Positions 49,629 through 59,335 of a stretch of 64,000 nt of DNA are shown here, one piece after another (position 1 is the stretch's first letter; each line of letters starts with the position of its first letter). The translations under genes and the position numbers were made by a program. This DNA is from Dyadobacter fermentans. GTDB taxonomy: Bacteria > Bacteroidota > Bacteroidia > Cytophagales > Spirosomataceae. The stretch is taken from contig NZ_JAHXBN010000028.1 in the NCBI RefSeq assembly GCF_019924045.1, positions 124,001 through 188,000 of the forward strand. The letters run 5' to 3'. The notes under the pieces were generated by a model. It saw nothing but the letters and a program-made list of their open reading frames with translations. It did not search any database and was not told the DNA's origin.

Positions 49629-51125
49629 ATGCAAAAGAAATCTCTACTGGCGTTGCTGCTTGCCGCAGCTATCATGAATGGCTGTACCGACCATGCCCCT
49701 CAAAACCCGATACAGGAAGATCCCTCGGCTTTCAAGGAAGTTGCCGGTGTGGACCTGGGTAACCTCGCTGCGGCTGAAATCTCTGCCTACGACCCTATTT
49801 CCAAAAGACTTTTCACGGTGAACAACGAAAAGGCTGCCATCGTGGAAGTGCTCGACCTTTCGGCGTTCCCTGCGATCACGAAACTGCAACCGATCGACGT
49901 TTCGGCACTGGGTGGTGTGGCCAATAGCGTGGCGGTTTCGAATGGCAAGCTAGCGATCGCACTCGAAGCGACAAACAAGCAAGCGAATGGCAGCGTGATT
50001 GTGCTCAATACCAACACGTTGCAAATGATCAAACAAATCACCGTAGGCGCATTGCCTGATATGGTGACGTTCAGTCCGGACGGCCGGTTAATCGTAACGG
50101 CCAACGAAGGCGAGCCTAATGCCGATTACAGCGTGGATCCGGAGGGTTCGGTTTCCATTATCGACGTTACGAATGATTACAGTGTTAAAACCCTCACTTT
50201 TGAAGGATTCGAGAATGATTACAATGCATTGGCAGCTAAGGGTTTCCGCAAGTTCGGACCAAAGGCCACGCTGGCCCAGGATATCGAACCTGAATACGTA
50301 GCCATTTCCGACAACTCCCAAAAGGCATTCGTGACCTTGCAGGAAAACAACGGCGTGGCCGAAATCGACCTGATCAGCGGCAAGATCCTCGCCCTTCATG
50401 CGCTGGGAACCAAGGATATCAGTTACATCCTCAACGCCCTCGACCCAAGCGACAACGACCAGAAGGTAGAGCTGAGAAACTGGCCGATCAAGTCGTTTTA
50501 CCTGCCTGACGCGATCTCCTATTTCAGCGTGAACGGCACCCCGTACGTGATCACCGCCGACGAGGGCGACGCCCGCGAATACAGCACGTTCGACGAGCAG
50601 AAACGCGTAAGTTCGCTCAAACTGAACCCGGTATACTTCCCGAATGGCGACGAGCTGAAAAAGACTTCAAACCTCGGCCGCCTGCGCGTAACCAGCACAC
50701 GGGGCGATTTTGAAAACGACGGCACTTACGAAGAACTTTACAGCTTCGGTGGGCGCGGTTTCAGCATTTTCCACGCCGCGGACATGAAGCGCGTGTACGA
50801 ATCGGGTAACTCGCTCGAACAGGAGGTGATCAAAGCCGGCATTTACGACGATAGCCGCTCGGACGACAAAGGTGTTGAACCCGAAGGTGTTACCGTGGGA
50901 TGGATGAACGGTAAGCCCGTGGCATTCATCGCGATGGAACGTGTTGACGCCGTAGGCGTTTACGACCTGAGTAACCCGGGCGCACCGCAATTCCTGCAAA
51001 TCATCAAAACAGGCGACGCTCCCGAGGGAGTATTGTTCATTCCTTCGGATAAAAGCCCGAACGGCAAAAGCCTGCTCGTGACAAGCAATGAGGAAGATGG
51101 CACAGTGAAATTCTTCCAGCCGTAA
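49629..51125 (+). CDS. Choice-of-anchor I family lipoprotein (beta-propeller)
   Basis: A 498-residue lipoprotein: the signal ends AAAIMNGCTDH. The body is a seven-bladed-propeller-like repeat with blade motifs such as ISAYDPISKRLFTVNNEKAAIVEVLDLS, ALPDMVTFSPDGRLIVTANEGEPN, and EYVAISDNSQKAFVTLQENNGVAEIDL, the pattern of the choice-of-anchor I group. Further motifs are YVITADEGDAREY and GGRGFSIFHAADMKRVYESGN. Members of this group are sometimes annotated as alkaline phosphatases, but I see no nucleophile motif and would not claim activity. The 11-bp-spaced GTTAA repeats upstream would fit phosphate-dependent expression. It is monocistronic with a good terminator. Confidence 0.88.
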   Translation: MQKKSLLALLLAAAIMNGCTDHAPQNPIQEDPSAFKEVAGVDLGNLAAAEISAYDPISKRLFTVNNEKAAIVEVLDLSAFPAITKLQPIDVSALGGVANSVAVSNGKLAIALEATNKQANGSVIVLNTNTLQMIKQITVGALPDMVTFSPDGRLIVTANEGEPNADYSVDPEGSVSIIDVTNDYSVKTLTFEGFENDYNALAAKGFRKFGPKATLAQDIEPEYVAISDNSQKAFVTLQENNGVAEIDLISGKILALHALGTKDISYILNALDPSDNDQKVELRNWPIKSFYLPDAISYFSVNGTPYVITADEGDAREYSTFDEQKRVSSLKLNPVYFPNGDELKKTSNLGRLRVTSTRGDFENDGTYEELYSFGGRGFSIFHAADMKRVYESGNSLEQEVIKAGIYDDSRSDDKGVEPEGVTVGWMNGKPVAFIAMERVDAVGVYDLSNPGAPQFLQIIKTGDAPEGVLFIPSDKSPNGKSLLVTSNEEDGTVKFFQP

Positions 51126-51146
51126 CAGGCCGGTATCGTACAAATG

Positions 51147-51175
51147 GGCCGTCCGGGAATCCGGGCGGCCTTTTT
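51147..51175 (+). terminator. Rho-independent terminator after the choice-of-anchor I gene
   Basis: GGCCGTCCGG (51147-51156) pairs with CCGGGCGGCC (51161-51170), one G-T wobble, with a GAAT tetraloop and T5. It ends just before the convergent flippase-like stop. Confidence 0.85.
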
Positions 51176-51178
51176 GTT

Positions 51179-52048
51179 TTACCGCTCATCCGCTGCTGGC
51201 AATGCTTCGGAACGCTCCCCTATTACCAATGCCGCACCGGTAACAGCCGTGGCAGTGACAATAATATCAAACAAAACACTGACAGTAACCGCGATGGGCT
51301 CTGAAACACCCAGCAATACCGACCCCCGCAAGTACACCAGCTCCCGCACCCCTATTCCGCCGATGCTCAGTGGGAACACGGTAGCGATGGAGGAAAGCAG
51401 AAACAGTAACGCATAGTCGGCCCAATGGCCGGTCTCACCCATGGAATAGAGCAAGAAACCGGTGCAGATGATCTGGAAAACCTGCGTACCGAAAGAAAGC
51501 AGCAAAATGCGGCCCAACACCGGGATAATACCCGGCAGCCACTTTTGGGCGCTCCACCAGAGTATTCCAGCCCCCGGCAATGCCAGTGCGGGTATAGCGG
51601 CAATAAACGGATTGCCATAAAACCGGACCATCCCGATCAGCCCGGCCAGCAACCCGAGCATCACAAAACCGATCATGCGGTCCCAGAGCAGAATGCGCGT
51701 AAGCAGCATCGTGCCATGTGCCGGAAAATGCTGTTTCAAGCGGAGCAGCTTGTAGGCATCGCCCCCCAGCCCGCCGGGCAGGAACATTCCGTAAAACATG
51801 CTGATCCAATGCAGATGCAGCCCGCCGTAATGCGACAGCCCTATTTCGTGCGCTTGAAGGATCGTAGTGAGCCGCATGGCCGCGGTAATGCGGGAGGCAA
51901 GATAAGGCGCAAACGCCAATGCCAACAGCCATTTGTCGGCCTTATCAATGGCGTGCGATACGCTTTCCAGATCGATACGGCTAAAAACCCACCAAAGGAG
52001 CGCGATCGTGATCGAAAGTTTCAGCAGCCATTTCAGGTACTTCATCAT
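51179..52048 (-). CDS. Flippase-like membrane protein (LPG synthase TM/UPF0104 family)
   Basis: A 289-residue protein with about eight hydrophobic helices. Family motifs are FYGMFLPGGLGGDAYKLLRL (the PGGxGGD loop) and FLLSSIATVFPLSIGGIGVRELVYL (a PxxIGGIGxRE motif), typical of the lysylphosphatidylglycerol-synthase transmembrane/AglD-like flippase family (UPF0104). It lacks the cytosolic aminoacyl-transferase domain of MprF. It is the last gene of a tight three-gene operon with GT39 and GT2 glycosyltransferases, 3 bp after the GT39 stop. By analogy such proteins move or help move polyprenyl-linked sugars or lipids across the membrane; the exact substrate is inferred. Confidence 0.85.
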   Translation of the reverse strand: MMKYLKWLLKLSITIALLWWVFSRIDLESVSHAIDKADKWLLALAFAPYLASRITAAMRLTTILQAHEIGLSHYGGLHLHWISMFYGMFLPGGLGGDAYKLLRLKQHFPAHGTMLLTRILLWDRMIGFVMLGLLAGLIGMVRFYGNPFIAAIPALALPGAGILWWSAQKWLPGIIPVLGRILLLSFGTQVFQIICTGFLLYSMGETGHWADYALLFLLSSIATVFPLSIGGIGVRELVYLRGSVLLGVSEPIAVTVSVLFDIIVTATAVTGAALVIGERSEALPAADER

Positions 52049-52051
52049 ACG

Positions 52052-53719
52052 TTAGTCTCTTTTCAAATGCACGAGACCGATATGCTTGCATGCTTCCAGC
52101 CGGGTTTGGGGGTTGATAAAACCTGGTTTCAGTTTGGTTGTATCAAAATCGAGGTAGCGGTAAGCCTCGCGTGCCCGCAACCCGCCCGCCTGCTGCAATG
52201 CGAATATCTCGTCGATCGGCCCCACTACCCAGAAGTCCTTCCGGGATGCCAGGGCTGCCGAATCGGCCTCCGTGTAAAAATACCCGGAATAGTAATTCAG
52301 TGTCGGACTTTCCCAGTTCATCACGTAAATATTGTCCTCTTCCAACCCAAGATTCCTGATTTTGCCGGCGATGTGCTGCCCGGCCTGGTACCTTTGTAGT
52401 TCGTAGTAGAAATTCCCGTTCATCAGCACGTTCACCAGCACCGAAGCGCTGAGCGAAATGCCTATCAACCGGTATGGCCAGCCTTTGGTCACCCGCCACT
52501 CGTAGACTACCAGATACAGCGCCGGCACGACCAGTAGTATAAGGGCATATGCTTTCAAGGGAAACAAATAGAGGTTAATCGGGAGCCCCAGCAGGATCAT
52601 GACCACCGCCACGAACTTTTGCATGCCATTGAGCAACTTGCTTTCGGTGCTCTCCGCATCGACTTTTTCCAGCTCGCCGGCGATGAGGATCGCAAAAAAC
52701 GGGAATAGGATATTGAGATAATGCGGCAAGCGGAAATTGGATGCCGAAAGAATGCAGAACATCACGACAATCGTGGTCCAGCTGAGTATCTCGCCGTTCT
52801 TTTCAGGAGAAAATCTTCTTTTAACTAACGCAAACCCTCTTCTAAATACAGCCCAGTAACCCAGCAGGCACCACGGCAATAGTGCCCATAGCAGCGAATG
52901 AAAAAACAGGAACGGGTCGTTGCCGCCGGAGCTTCCCCAGTTCACGCCGTTGAGCCGCTCGGTATTTTGGTAAAAGAGGATAAATGCGACGCCCGAAGTA
53001 CGGCTTATCCCGCGAATGACCTTGCCCGGATGGAGGTCATATTGCAGATAATAGGAGTACAACACCGGACTGATGAATACAAAGAAAAGCGGTAGGGCCC
53101 AGATCCATTTCAGCGAAAACAGGAACCGCCAGTTCCGTGTGTACAGCAGCTGCGAGCCGACGGCGATCACCGGTACTGCCGCTCCCGACATGCCCTTCGT
53201 CGAAAACGACAATGCGAGCACCGCGGTGCCCGCGATCAGCATGGCGGGTTTCAATGTAACGGTGTATTCGTACAACAACCAGGTGGCGGTAATGATGAAT
53301 GAAAGCAGCAATGCATCCATTCTGACGTCGTTATGAGCGAGAATGTACGCCTGGGTGGACACGAGGATCAGCACGGCGTGCGTGCCGGCTTGCCGGCCGT
53401 ACAGCCTCGCAGCCAGCCGGTAGGTAGCGTAAATGCCCGGGATCGCCAGCAGCAGGCTCGGCAATTTGTACGATAGGGTTCCGATTCCCAACAGCACATC
53501 CCCCAGCGCGGAGAGCCAGAAGAGCATATGCGGCTTGTCGAGATAATCGCGGCCGCGATCGATAAGGCTCACGTAGTCGCCCGTGAGGTGCATATGCATG
53601 CCAATGAGCGCATGGTGCGCGCTGTCATTGTCAAACAGCGGCAGCAGCAAGCCAAGGATGTAAATCGACAGGATAAGGCCGGCATAGAGGTACCGGATAT
53701 AAGGCGGATGTGTTTGCAT
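52052..53719 (-). CDS. GT39/ArnT-like polyprenyl-phosphate glycosyltransferase
   Basis: A 555-residue membrane enzyme from the ATG at 53719 (MQTHPPYIRYLYAGLILSIYILG). A longer open frame reaching 54049 overlaps the GT2 gene and encodes no hydrophobic start, so I reject it. The first periplasmic loop has the acidic motif LFDNDSAHHALIGMHM characteristic of PMT/ArnT-type GT-C enzymes, followed by YLDKPHMLFWLSAL and about eleven membrane helices, then a soluble C-terminal part (EEDNIYVMNWESPTLNYYSG). It would transfer a sugar from a polyprenyl phosphate carrier to lipid A, a lipid or a protein. It starts 8 bp after the GT2 stop. Confidence 0.88.
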   Translation of the reverse strand: MQTHPPYIRYLYAGLILSIYILGLLLPLFDNDSAHHALIGMHMHLTGDYVSLIDRGRDYLDKPHMLFWLSALGDVLLGIGTLSYKLPSLLLAIPGIYATYRLAARLYGRQAGTHAVLILVSTQAYILAHNDVRMDALLLSFIITATWLLYEYTVTLKPAMLIAGTAVLALSFSTKGMSGAAVPVIAVGSQLLYTRNWRFLFSLKWIWALPLFFVFISPVLYSYYLQYDLHPGKVIRGISRTSGVAFILFYQNTERLNGVNWGSSGGNDPFLFFHSLLWALLPWCLLGYWAVFRRGFALVKRRFSPEKNGEILSWTTIVVMFCILSASNFRLPHYLNILFPFFAILIAGELEKVDAESTESKLLNGMQKFVAVVMILLGLPINLYLFPLKAYALILLVVPALYLVVYEWRVTKGWPYRLIGISLSASVLVNVLMNGNFYYELQRYQAGQHIAGKIRNLGLEEDNIYVMNWESPTLNYYSGYFYTEADSAALASRKDFWVVGPIDEIFALQQAGGLRAREAYRYLDFDTTKLKPGFINPQTRLEACKHIGLVHLKRD

Positions 53720-53727
53720 AAAAAATC

Positions 53728-54780
53728 TCAGGGTCTCACTGGTTCGCTCGTTCTGCGCTCCTGTTTGGCTGTGTGCACGTTGCGCGTCGCCGGTTCGACC
53801 GGCCGCTCGATCATCTCCCGGATGGTGTATGGTGTTTTGCCGGAACCCTCGTAGTAGCTGCGCATAAGCATTTCGGCGATCAGGCCCATGAGCACGATCA
53901 CGATGCCGGACAGCGCCAGCGCTAGACCCGCCAATGTACCGGTAGTCCCCGAAAACAGGTGAAGCAATTGCCAGAGCAGCAGCAATATCCCCGCAGCCAG
54001 CAAGCTCCCGCCCAATGCTCCAAAAAGGTGCATGGGCTTTTTCATCCACCGCTGCATATAAATCATCAGGAGCAAATCGCCCAGCACGCGCGTGGTCCGA
54101 CCGAGGCCGTATTTCGATTTCCCGAAGCGGCGCTTGTGATGCCGCACAGGCACCTCGGTCATGCGGGCGCCGGTGATATTGCCCAGCACGGGAATAAACC
54201 GGTGCAGTTCGCCGTATAGCCCAAGGCGTTCGGCAACCTCCCTGCGGAAAACTTTTAGCGTGCAGCCGTAGTCTCGCAGGTGTACGCCTGTGAGACTACG
54301 GATCATGGCATTGGCCATCCGGCTGGGCAGTTTGCGAAGCAGCAAACCATCGAGGCGGTTGGCGCGGTAGCCGGCCACAATGTCCCAATGACCACTGCGG
54401 GCGTGGTCGAGCATCGCGGGGATATCGGCCGGGTCGTTCTGAAGGTCGCCGTCGAGGGTAACAATGTATTCGCCCGAAGCGTGGGCAATGCCGGCGGCCA
54501 TAGCGTTGGTCTGCCCGAAGTTACGGGTCATGACGATCACCTTCAAACGCTCGTCGCCGGCCTGTTTCAGCATTTTTACGGTATTGTCCGTAGAACCATC
54601 GTCCACCGCTACGATCTCGTAGTTGAAGTTTTTAAGGGTATCGCGCACGGCATCGAGCAAATGAGGCACGTTATCCTGCTCATTAAAAAGTGGTATGACG
54701 ATTGAAATCTGGCAGCCGTGTTTTCTCCGTATTTCAGGAAACAAATCATACGATGCGTGCAGCTCGAAAAATCCTTCCAT
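53728..54780 (-). CDS. GT2 polyprenyl-phosphate sugar synthase (DPM1/ArnC-like)
   Basis: A 350-residue enzyme. The N-terminal GT-A domain has ISIVIPLFNEQDN, VAVDDGSTDNTV and the metal/sugar-binding DGDLQNDPADIP motif, then the acceptor-side VHLRDYGCTLKVFRREV and the tail RRFGKSKYGLGRTTRVLGDLLL, all diagnostic of dolichol/undecaprenyl-phosphate mannose, glucose or aminoarabinose synthases. Two C-terminal membrane helices (LFGALGGSLLAAGILLLLWQLL and LAGLALALSGIVIVLMGLIAE) anchor it in the inner membrane. First gene of the GT2-GT39-flippase operon; it makes the polyprenyl-phosphate sugar donor used by the next gene. The 272-bp upstream gap (54781-55052) is AT-rich and divergent to the protease. 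Confidence 0.92.
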   Translation of the reverse strand: MEGFFELHASYDLFPEIRRKHGCQISIVIPLFNEQDNVPHLLDAVRDTLKNFNYEIVAVDDGSTDNTVKMLKQAGDERLKVIVMTRNFGQTNAMAAGIAHASGEYIVTLDGDLQNDPADIPAMLDHARSGHWDIVAGYRANRLDGLLLRKLPSRMANAMIRSLTGVHLRDYGCTLKVFRREVAERLGLYGELHRFIPVLGNITGARMTEVPVRHHKRRFGKSKYGLGRTTRVLGDLLLMIYMQRWMKKPMHLFGALGGSLLAAGILLLLWQLLHLFSGTTGTLAGLALALSGIVIVLMGLIAEMLMRSYYEGSGKTPYTIREMIERPVEPATRNVHTAKQERRTSEPVRP

Positions 54781-55052
54781 TCTAATCGAAACTATATGAT
54801 GGTTGTTGATGTAGCCGGACCGAAGTGTCCTTCCCCGGAAACAATGAAGATAATGGGCGGGTTTGTGAGTTTTGAAGTACTCATAATTTGATAATAATAA
54901 GCCCTTGAGCAGCCCGTATCCTTCTCAATTTGATTACATTAACACAATATTCAACTCAAACTCCGCAGCTCGCACTCTGTCGAACTCTTGCTGTTCTACT
55001 TATAGAAATATTTAACTAAATTCGACACCAGTCACCTCGTTATAAGAACTCT

Positions 55053-58000
55053 ATGAAAAACACGCTACTAATCGCTTGTTGGCTCCTGCTGGGCCTTCAA
55101 ATGGCCAGGGCCCAGGTGGGCCGCCCTGAACTCAACAGCTTTACGTCACGGACGGGCGCCCGACCGACCATCGACCAGGCCACCAACGCATTGAGTTTTC
55201 TCCGGTTCCCCTCGCAGCGGGCTTACCCTGTCGCCGGAAATGATGTAAGCCAAAAGGCCACGGGTTTCATTGCCGCCAATCGTGCCATGCTGGGTATGCA
55301 GCGATCCGATGACGACTTCCGTTTCCGCGCGCAGCATACGGATGCCTTCGGCTTCCAGCACGTGACCCTCGAACAAACCTACCAGGGCGTGCCGGTGTTC
55401 GACGGTACGTACAAATTTCACTTCGATAAAAGCCTCGACCTGATGGCCGTCAATGGCAACCTGATCACGAACATCAAGGTCAATGTTGTGCCCGAACTCG
55501 CCCAGCACGAAGCCGAGGCCATCGCCGTGGCCCTCGTGGAAGATCAGCTGATGAAAAAAACTGCTACCCCGCTGCGCGCGGCAAAAAGTGCGCTATACAT
55601 ATTTCAAAAAGGGCTGCTGCAAGGCTATAATGGACAGAAATCGCTCGTGTATGAAGTAGAGGTAAAAAACGACGGCGGCGTCCGCGAGTTTCTTTACATC
55701 GACGCCCACAGCGGGGCATTAGTGGAACAATTCACGGGCGTCCACGGGATTCAGCGAAAACTCTACGAAACGTCGGTGAGCGTGCCCAACCTCCGCTGGC
55801 AGGAAGGTGACGCGTTTCCGGGAAGCCTGGATGTGTGGCAGCAATCGGAAGTGCAGTCGGCCGGTTTTATATACAACCTGATGAAAAACAGCTTCGGAAT
55901 GCTGTCCTATGACGGCCTCGACGCTCCGATGATCACGATCAACAACAATCCGCTCGTAGGCTGCCCCAATGCCAACTGGAATGGAGTTACCGCCAACTAT
56001 TGCACGCAGACCGCATCCGACGACGTGGTGGCGCACGAGTGGGCGCACGCCTACACGGAAAACACCAGCGGCCTCGTATACGGATGGCAGGCAGGCGCGC
56101 TCAACGAGGCCTTTTCCGATATCTGGGGCGAAGTGGTGGACCAGCTCGACGGGTACATGGACGGCGGTGAAAGCGCCCTGCCCAGAACCGGTTGCGGCAG
56201 CTCGAACCGCTGGCAGATGGGCGAACAGGCAACGGCATTTGGCGGCGCATTACGCGATATGTGGAGTCCCACCTGTTTCGGGCAGCCGGGCAAGGTTTCC
56301 GACCCGCAGTACTGGTGCTTTCCCGACGACAACGGCGGCGTGCATATCAACAGCGGCGTTCTCAACCACGCATTTGCGCTGCTCGTCGATGGAGGTACTT
56401 ATAATGGACAAACGATCACGGGCATCGGCATGACCAAGGCCTCGCATATTTTCTGGCGTGCGCAATCGGTCTACATGACGCGCACAACTGATTTCGCAGC
56501 GGTGGCGGATATGCTCGAAGATGCCCTGGCATCCCTCACCGGCCTGCCGCTGCTATCGCTTACCACCGACGCCGCGGCAGCAAGCCCATCGGCCCTGGTC
56601 ATCGACGCCAACGACGCAACCCAGCTTGCCAAGGTTATACAGGCTGTGGAACTGCGTGCAGAAACCAGATGCGCCTACACGGCACTTCTGAAGCCCGCGC
56701 CCGCGCTGTGTGAAGGTGCCAACGAGGGTACGGCATTGTATTATGAGAGTTTTGAAAGCGGAATGGGCGGTTTTACCACTTCTTCCCAAACCACTTCCGG
56801 CACCTGGGAAGGGCGCAGCTGGGTACAGGCCGACGCCCCGGGCGGGCGGACGGGTAAAGTCGCTTTCGGCATCGATTACCCGGGCGGTAACTGTATCAAT
56901 TCCTTTCAGCAGGGACTGATCCGGATGGAAAGCCCGGCGATCGCGATCCCGGCCGGCACAGCGGGCACCCTGGCGATGGCATTCGACCATTATGTAGCCA
57001 CCGAGCAAGGAATGGACGGCGGCAATATCAAGTATTCGATCAATGGCGGGGCGTGGACCATCGTGCCGGCCACTGCATTTGCCGCCAATCCGTATAATAT
57101 GAACCTTACCACCTCCGGGGCTGGAAATACTAATCCGTTGCAGGGGCAGCCTGCATTCAGCGGATCCGACGGAGGCACCATAGCCGGTTCCTGGGGGCAA
57201 AGCCAGATCAACCTGTCGGCCCTGTCGCTGCTTCCGGGCCAGAATATTCGATTCCGGTTCGAAATGGGAACGGATGGCTGCGGAGCGGTGGACGGCTGGT
57301 ACATCGATAACCTTCGCGTGTACACCTGCGCGAGCACGCCTGCGGTACATTTTCTCACGTCGGAAGCAACCGTGAACGAAGGAGAGGCGACCATCAGTTC
57401 GGGCTGCCTGAATTATATTGACAAGATTGTGACGGTATTGATCGACAAAGCTCCTTCCCAGCCCGTCACCGTCACGCTGAATGCCCCCGGCGGTACAGCC
57501 AAGCAGGGCGCAACAGCCGACTACACCATTTCGCCCACGTCGCTGACCCTTTCAGCCGCATCGCCGAGCCAGAATGTTACCGTCAGAATTTACAATGACG
57601 CCTATGTGGAAGGCACCGAAACCATCACCCTCTCCTACGCGCTCAATGCCAATGGCGGCAATGGTTACGCCGCAGTGGATTTCCAGGATTTCCAGTTATC
57701 CATCACCGACGATGACCTCTCTCCGGGTATTTACACCGATGTGCTGCTCAATTCCGATTTTGACGATGGTCCCGGCGATTGGCAGGTACACAATGGAGGC
57801 AACAGTGACTACACCTGGATCGTAGCCCAATACTCGGATGCCGGCCTGGACGCACAGGGCTCGCCGTTCTTTTTCGTAAACAGCAACACGCCGCAAGGCA
57901 ACGCCATCCTCATCGACGAATACCTTGAATCTCCGCCTGTGAACACGGCAGGCCGCGAGAATATCCTGCTGTCCTTTTCGCAGGCGTGGTTACCGTTTAT

Positions 58001-59261
58001 CGGAAGCTATGCGGAGCAGGGTACCATTGAAGTTTGGGATGGCAATGCCTGGCAGCTTTTGTTAACCCAAAATGAAGCCACAGGCAAGCTGGGCGATCTG
58101 CTGACGTTCACTGCCGACGTCCGAAACGTTGTGATTCCGGCGCAATATGCCAACCCGAACATGAAAGTACGATTCCGCTTCGTCGCGAATTCTGAACGTT
58201 GGTGGGCCGTGGATAATGTGAAGATCTCGGCTTCACGCGCGGATGCGATCCTCACGACGGTCAACACCGGAAATGCCGACCAGCAATATCTTGGCCCGAA
58301 CGAAACCGCTGTTTTCTACGATCCTTCCACCGGAAACATCATGGCGAAGATCAAAAATCTGAGCGCACACGACTATGGCTGCACGACTGTCGAGGTGGAC
58401 CGGGCCGGTACCGACGCTGTGCCGTTTTCAAGTTTCCAGGTTACCAACAAAACATTTAAGGTAACGCCTGCCAATAATAACCCCAGCGGCAACTACGAGA
58501 TCACGCTTTACTATAAATCGTCGGAGCTTCCGACCTTTAACGGGACGAAGATCAAATCCATGTGCAAACGTGAAGGCGGCATTCCCACCGGCACGGGTAC
58601 CTCGGTATTCGTGGATGTCCAATCCGCCGCAGCATTAAATACCGATTACGCCTTTACTTCGACTTTCACGACCGGCTTCTCCGGTTTCGGGCTATCGGAT
58701 GCCCCGGTTGGAAGCGCGCTTCCGGTGACACTTATCAGCTTTGACGGCAAAAACACGCCCGAAGGCAACCGGTTGGAGTGGCGCACCAGCGCAGAGCAGG
58801 ACAATGCCTATTTCGCAATCGAGAAAAGCGCAAACGGCCGCTCTTTCACGGAAGCAGGCAGAGTGGCCGGGGCCGGGAATTCCTCCGTCGAAAACCGCTA
58901 TCATTTTACTGATACCGAATTTCCGAGCGGAATTACCTATTACCGGCTCAAACAGGTCGACACCGACGCAAAATTTGAATATAGCCGCATCATCGCCATC
59001 AATTCGCTGACAGCTGGCCATGTCAAGTTCTATCCAAATCCCGTCCAATCGACGCTGCATATCGAGTTAGCCGACCAGCAAAGCGGGCTCGTCAATGCGG
59101 AAGTGATCAATGCCTCGGGCCAGAAAGTGCTGGTACGTGAGAAGATTGCATTGCAAAATGGAAGATTTCAGATACCCGTAGGAAGGCTGGCCGCAGGCGC
59201 TTATCAGGTGGTGATTTCCGGCAGCGGCAAAGTGCACCAGCTATCGGTATTCAAGCCATAA
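55053..59261 (+). CDS. Secreted M4-family metalloprotease with type IX secretion C-terminal domain
   Basis: A 1402-residue multidomain protein. Signal peptide (WLLLGLQMARAQ), then an FTP/PepSY-type propeptide (about 25-215), then a thermolysin-like catalytic domain: HEWAH at 328-332 with Glu329 as the general base, the third zinc ligand Glu352 in GALNEAFSDIWGE (20 residues after His332, as in thermolysin), and GGVHINSGVLNHAF carrying the transition-state His. After it come a MAM/jelly-roll-like module (about 560-770), a Calx-beta-like module (about 775-890), another jelly-roll module, and a C-terminal sorting domain beginning near VKFYPNPVQSTLHIEL. It should be exported by the type IX system and attached or released at the surface. 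It is a probable scavenger protease. Confidence 0.93.
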   Translation: MKNTLLIACWLLLGLQMARAQVGRPELNSFTSRTGARPTIDQATNALSFLRFPSQRAYPVAGNDVSQKATGFIAANRAMLGMQRSDDDFRFRAQHTDAFGFQHVTLEQTYQGVPVFDGTYKFHFDKSLDLMAVNGNLITNIKVNVVPELAQHEAEAIAVALVEDQLMKKTATPLRAAKSALYIFQKGLLQGYNGQKSLVYEVEVKNDGGVREFLYIDAHSGALVEQFTGVHGIQRKLYETSVSVPNLRWQEGDAFPGSLDVWQQSEVQSAGFIYNLMKNSFGMLSYDGLDAPMITINNNPLVGCPNANWNGVTANYCTQTASDDVVAHEWAHAYTENTSGLVYGWQAGALNEAFSDIWGEVVDQLDGYMDGGESALPRTGCGSSNRWQMGEQATAFGGALRDMWSPTCFGQPGKVSDPQYWCFPDDNGGVHINSGVLNHAFALLVDGGTYNGQTITGIGMTKASHIFWRAQSVYMTRTTDFAAVADMLEDALASLTGLPLLSLTTDAAAASPSALVIDANDATQLAKVIQAVELRAETRCAYTALLKPAPALCEGANEGTALYYESFESGMGGFTTSSQTTSGTWEGRSWVQADAPGGRTGKVAFGIDYPGGNCINSFQQGLIRMESPAIAIPAGTAGTLAMAFDHYVATEQGMDGGNIKYSINGGAWTIVPATAFAANPYNMNLTTSGAGNTNPLQGQPAFSGSDGGTIAGSWGQSQINLSALSLLPGQNIRFRFEMGTDGCGAVDGWYIDNLRVYTCASTPAVHFLTSEATVNEGEATISSGCLNYIDKIVTVLIDKAPSQPVTVTLNAPGGTAKQGATADYTISPTSLTLSAASPSQNVTVRIYNDAYVEGTETITLSYALNANGGNGYAAVDFQDFQLSITDDDLSPGIYTDVLLNSDFDDGPGDWQVHNGGNSDYTWIVAQYSDAGLDAQGSPFFFVNSNTPQGNAILIDEYLESPPVNTAGRENILLSFSQAWLPFIGSYAEQGTIEVWDGNAWQLLLTQNEATGKLGDLLTFTADVRNVVIPAQYANPNMKVRFRFVANSERWWAVDNVKISASRADAILTTVNTGNADQQYLGPNETAVFYDPSTGNIMAKIKNLSAHDYGCTTVEVDRAGTDAVPFSSFQVTNKTFKVTPANNNPSGNYEITLYYKSSELPTFNGTKIKSMCKREGGIPTGTGTSVFVDVQSAAALNTDYAFTSTFTTGFSGFGLSDAPVGSALPVTLISFDGKNTPEGNRLEWRTSAEQDNAYFAIEKSANGRSFTEAGRVAGAGNSSVENRYHFTDTEFPSGITYYRLKQVDTDAKFEYSRIIAINSLTAGHVKFYPNPVQSTLHIELADQQSGLVNAEVINASGQKVLVREKIALQNGRFQIPVGRLAAGAYQVVISGSGKVHQLSVFKP

Positions 59262-59281
59262 ATTCCGGAACTGGTTTTAAC

Positions 59282-59319
59282 AAAAAATGGGCCGTGCTTC
59301 TCAGTGCGGCCCATTTTTT
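59282..59319. terminator. Bidirectional terminator between protease and lipoprotein genes
   Basis: AAAAAATGGGCCG and CGGCCCATTTTTTG form a long stem around a 12-nt loop, with A-run before and T-run after, so it works in both directions for the convergent genes. Confidence 0.85.
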
Positions 59320-59335
59320 GTTCGTTTAATACTAT

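Noticed and set aside
53720..54049. N-terminal extension of the GT39 frame
   Set aside because: It lies inside the GT2 gene in another frame, and the first membrane helix begins right after the ATG at 53719.
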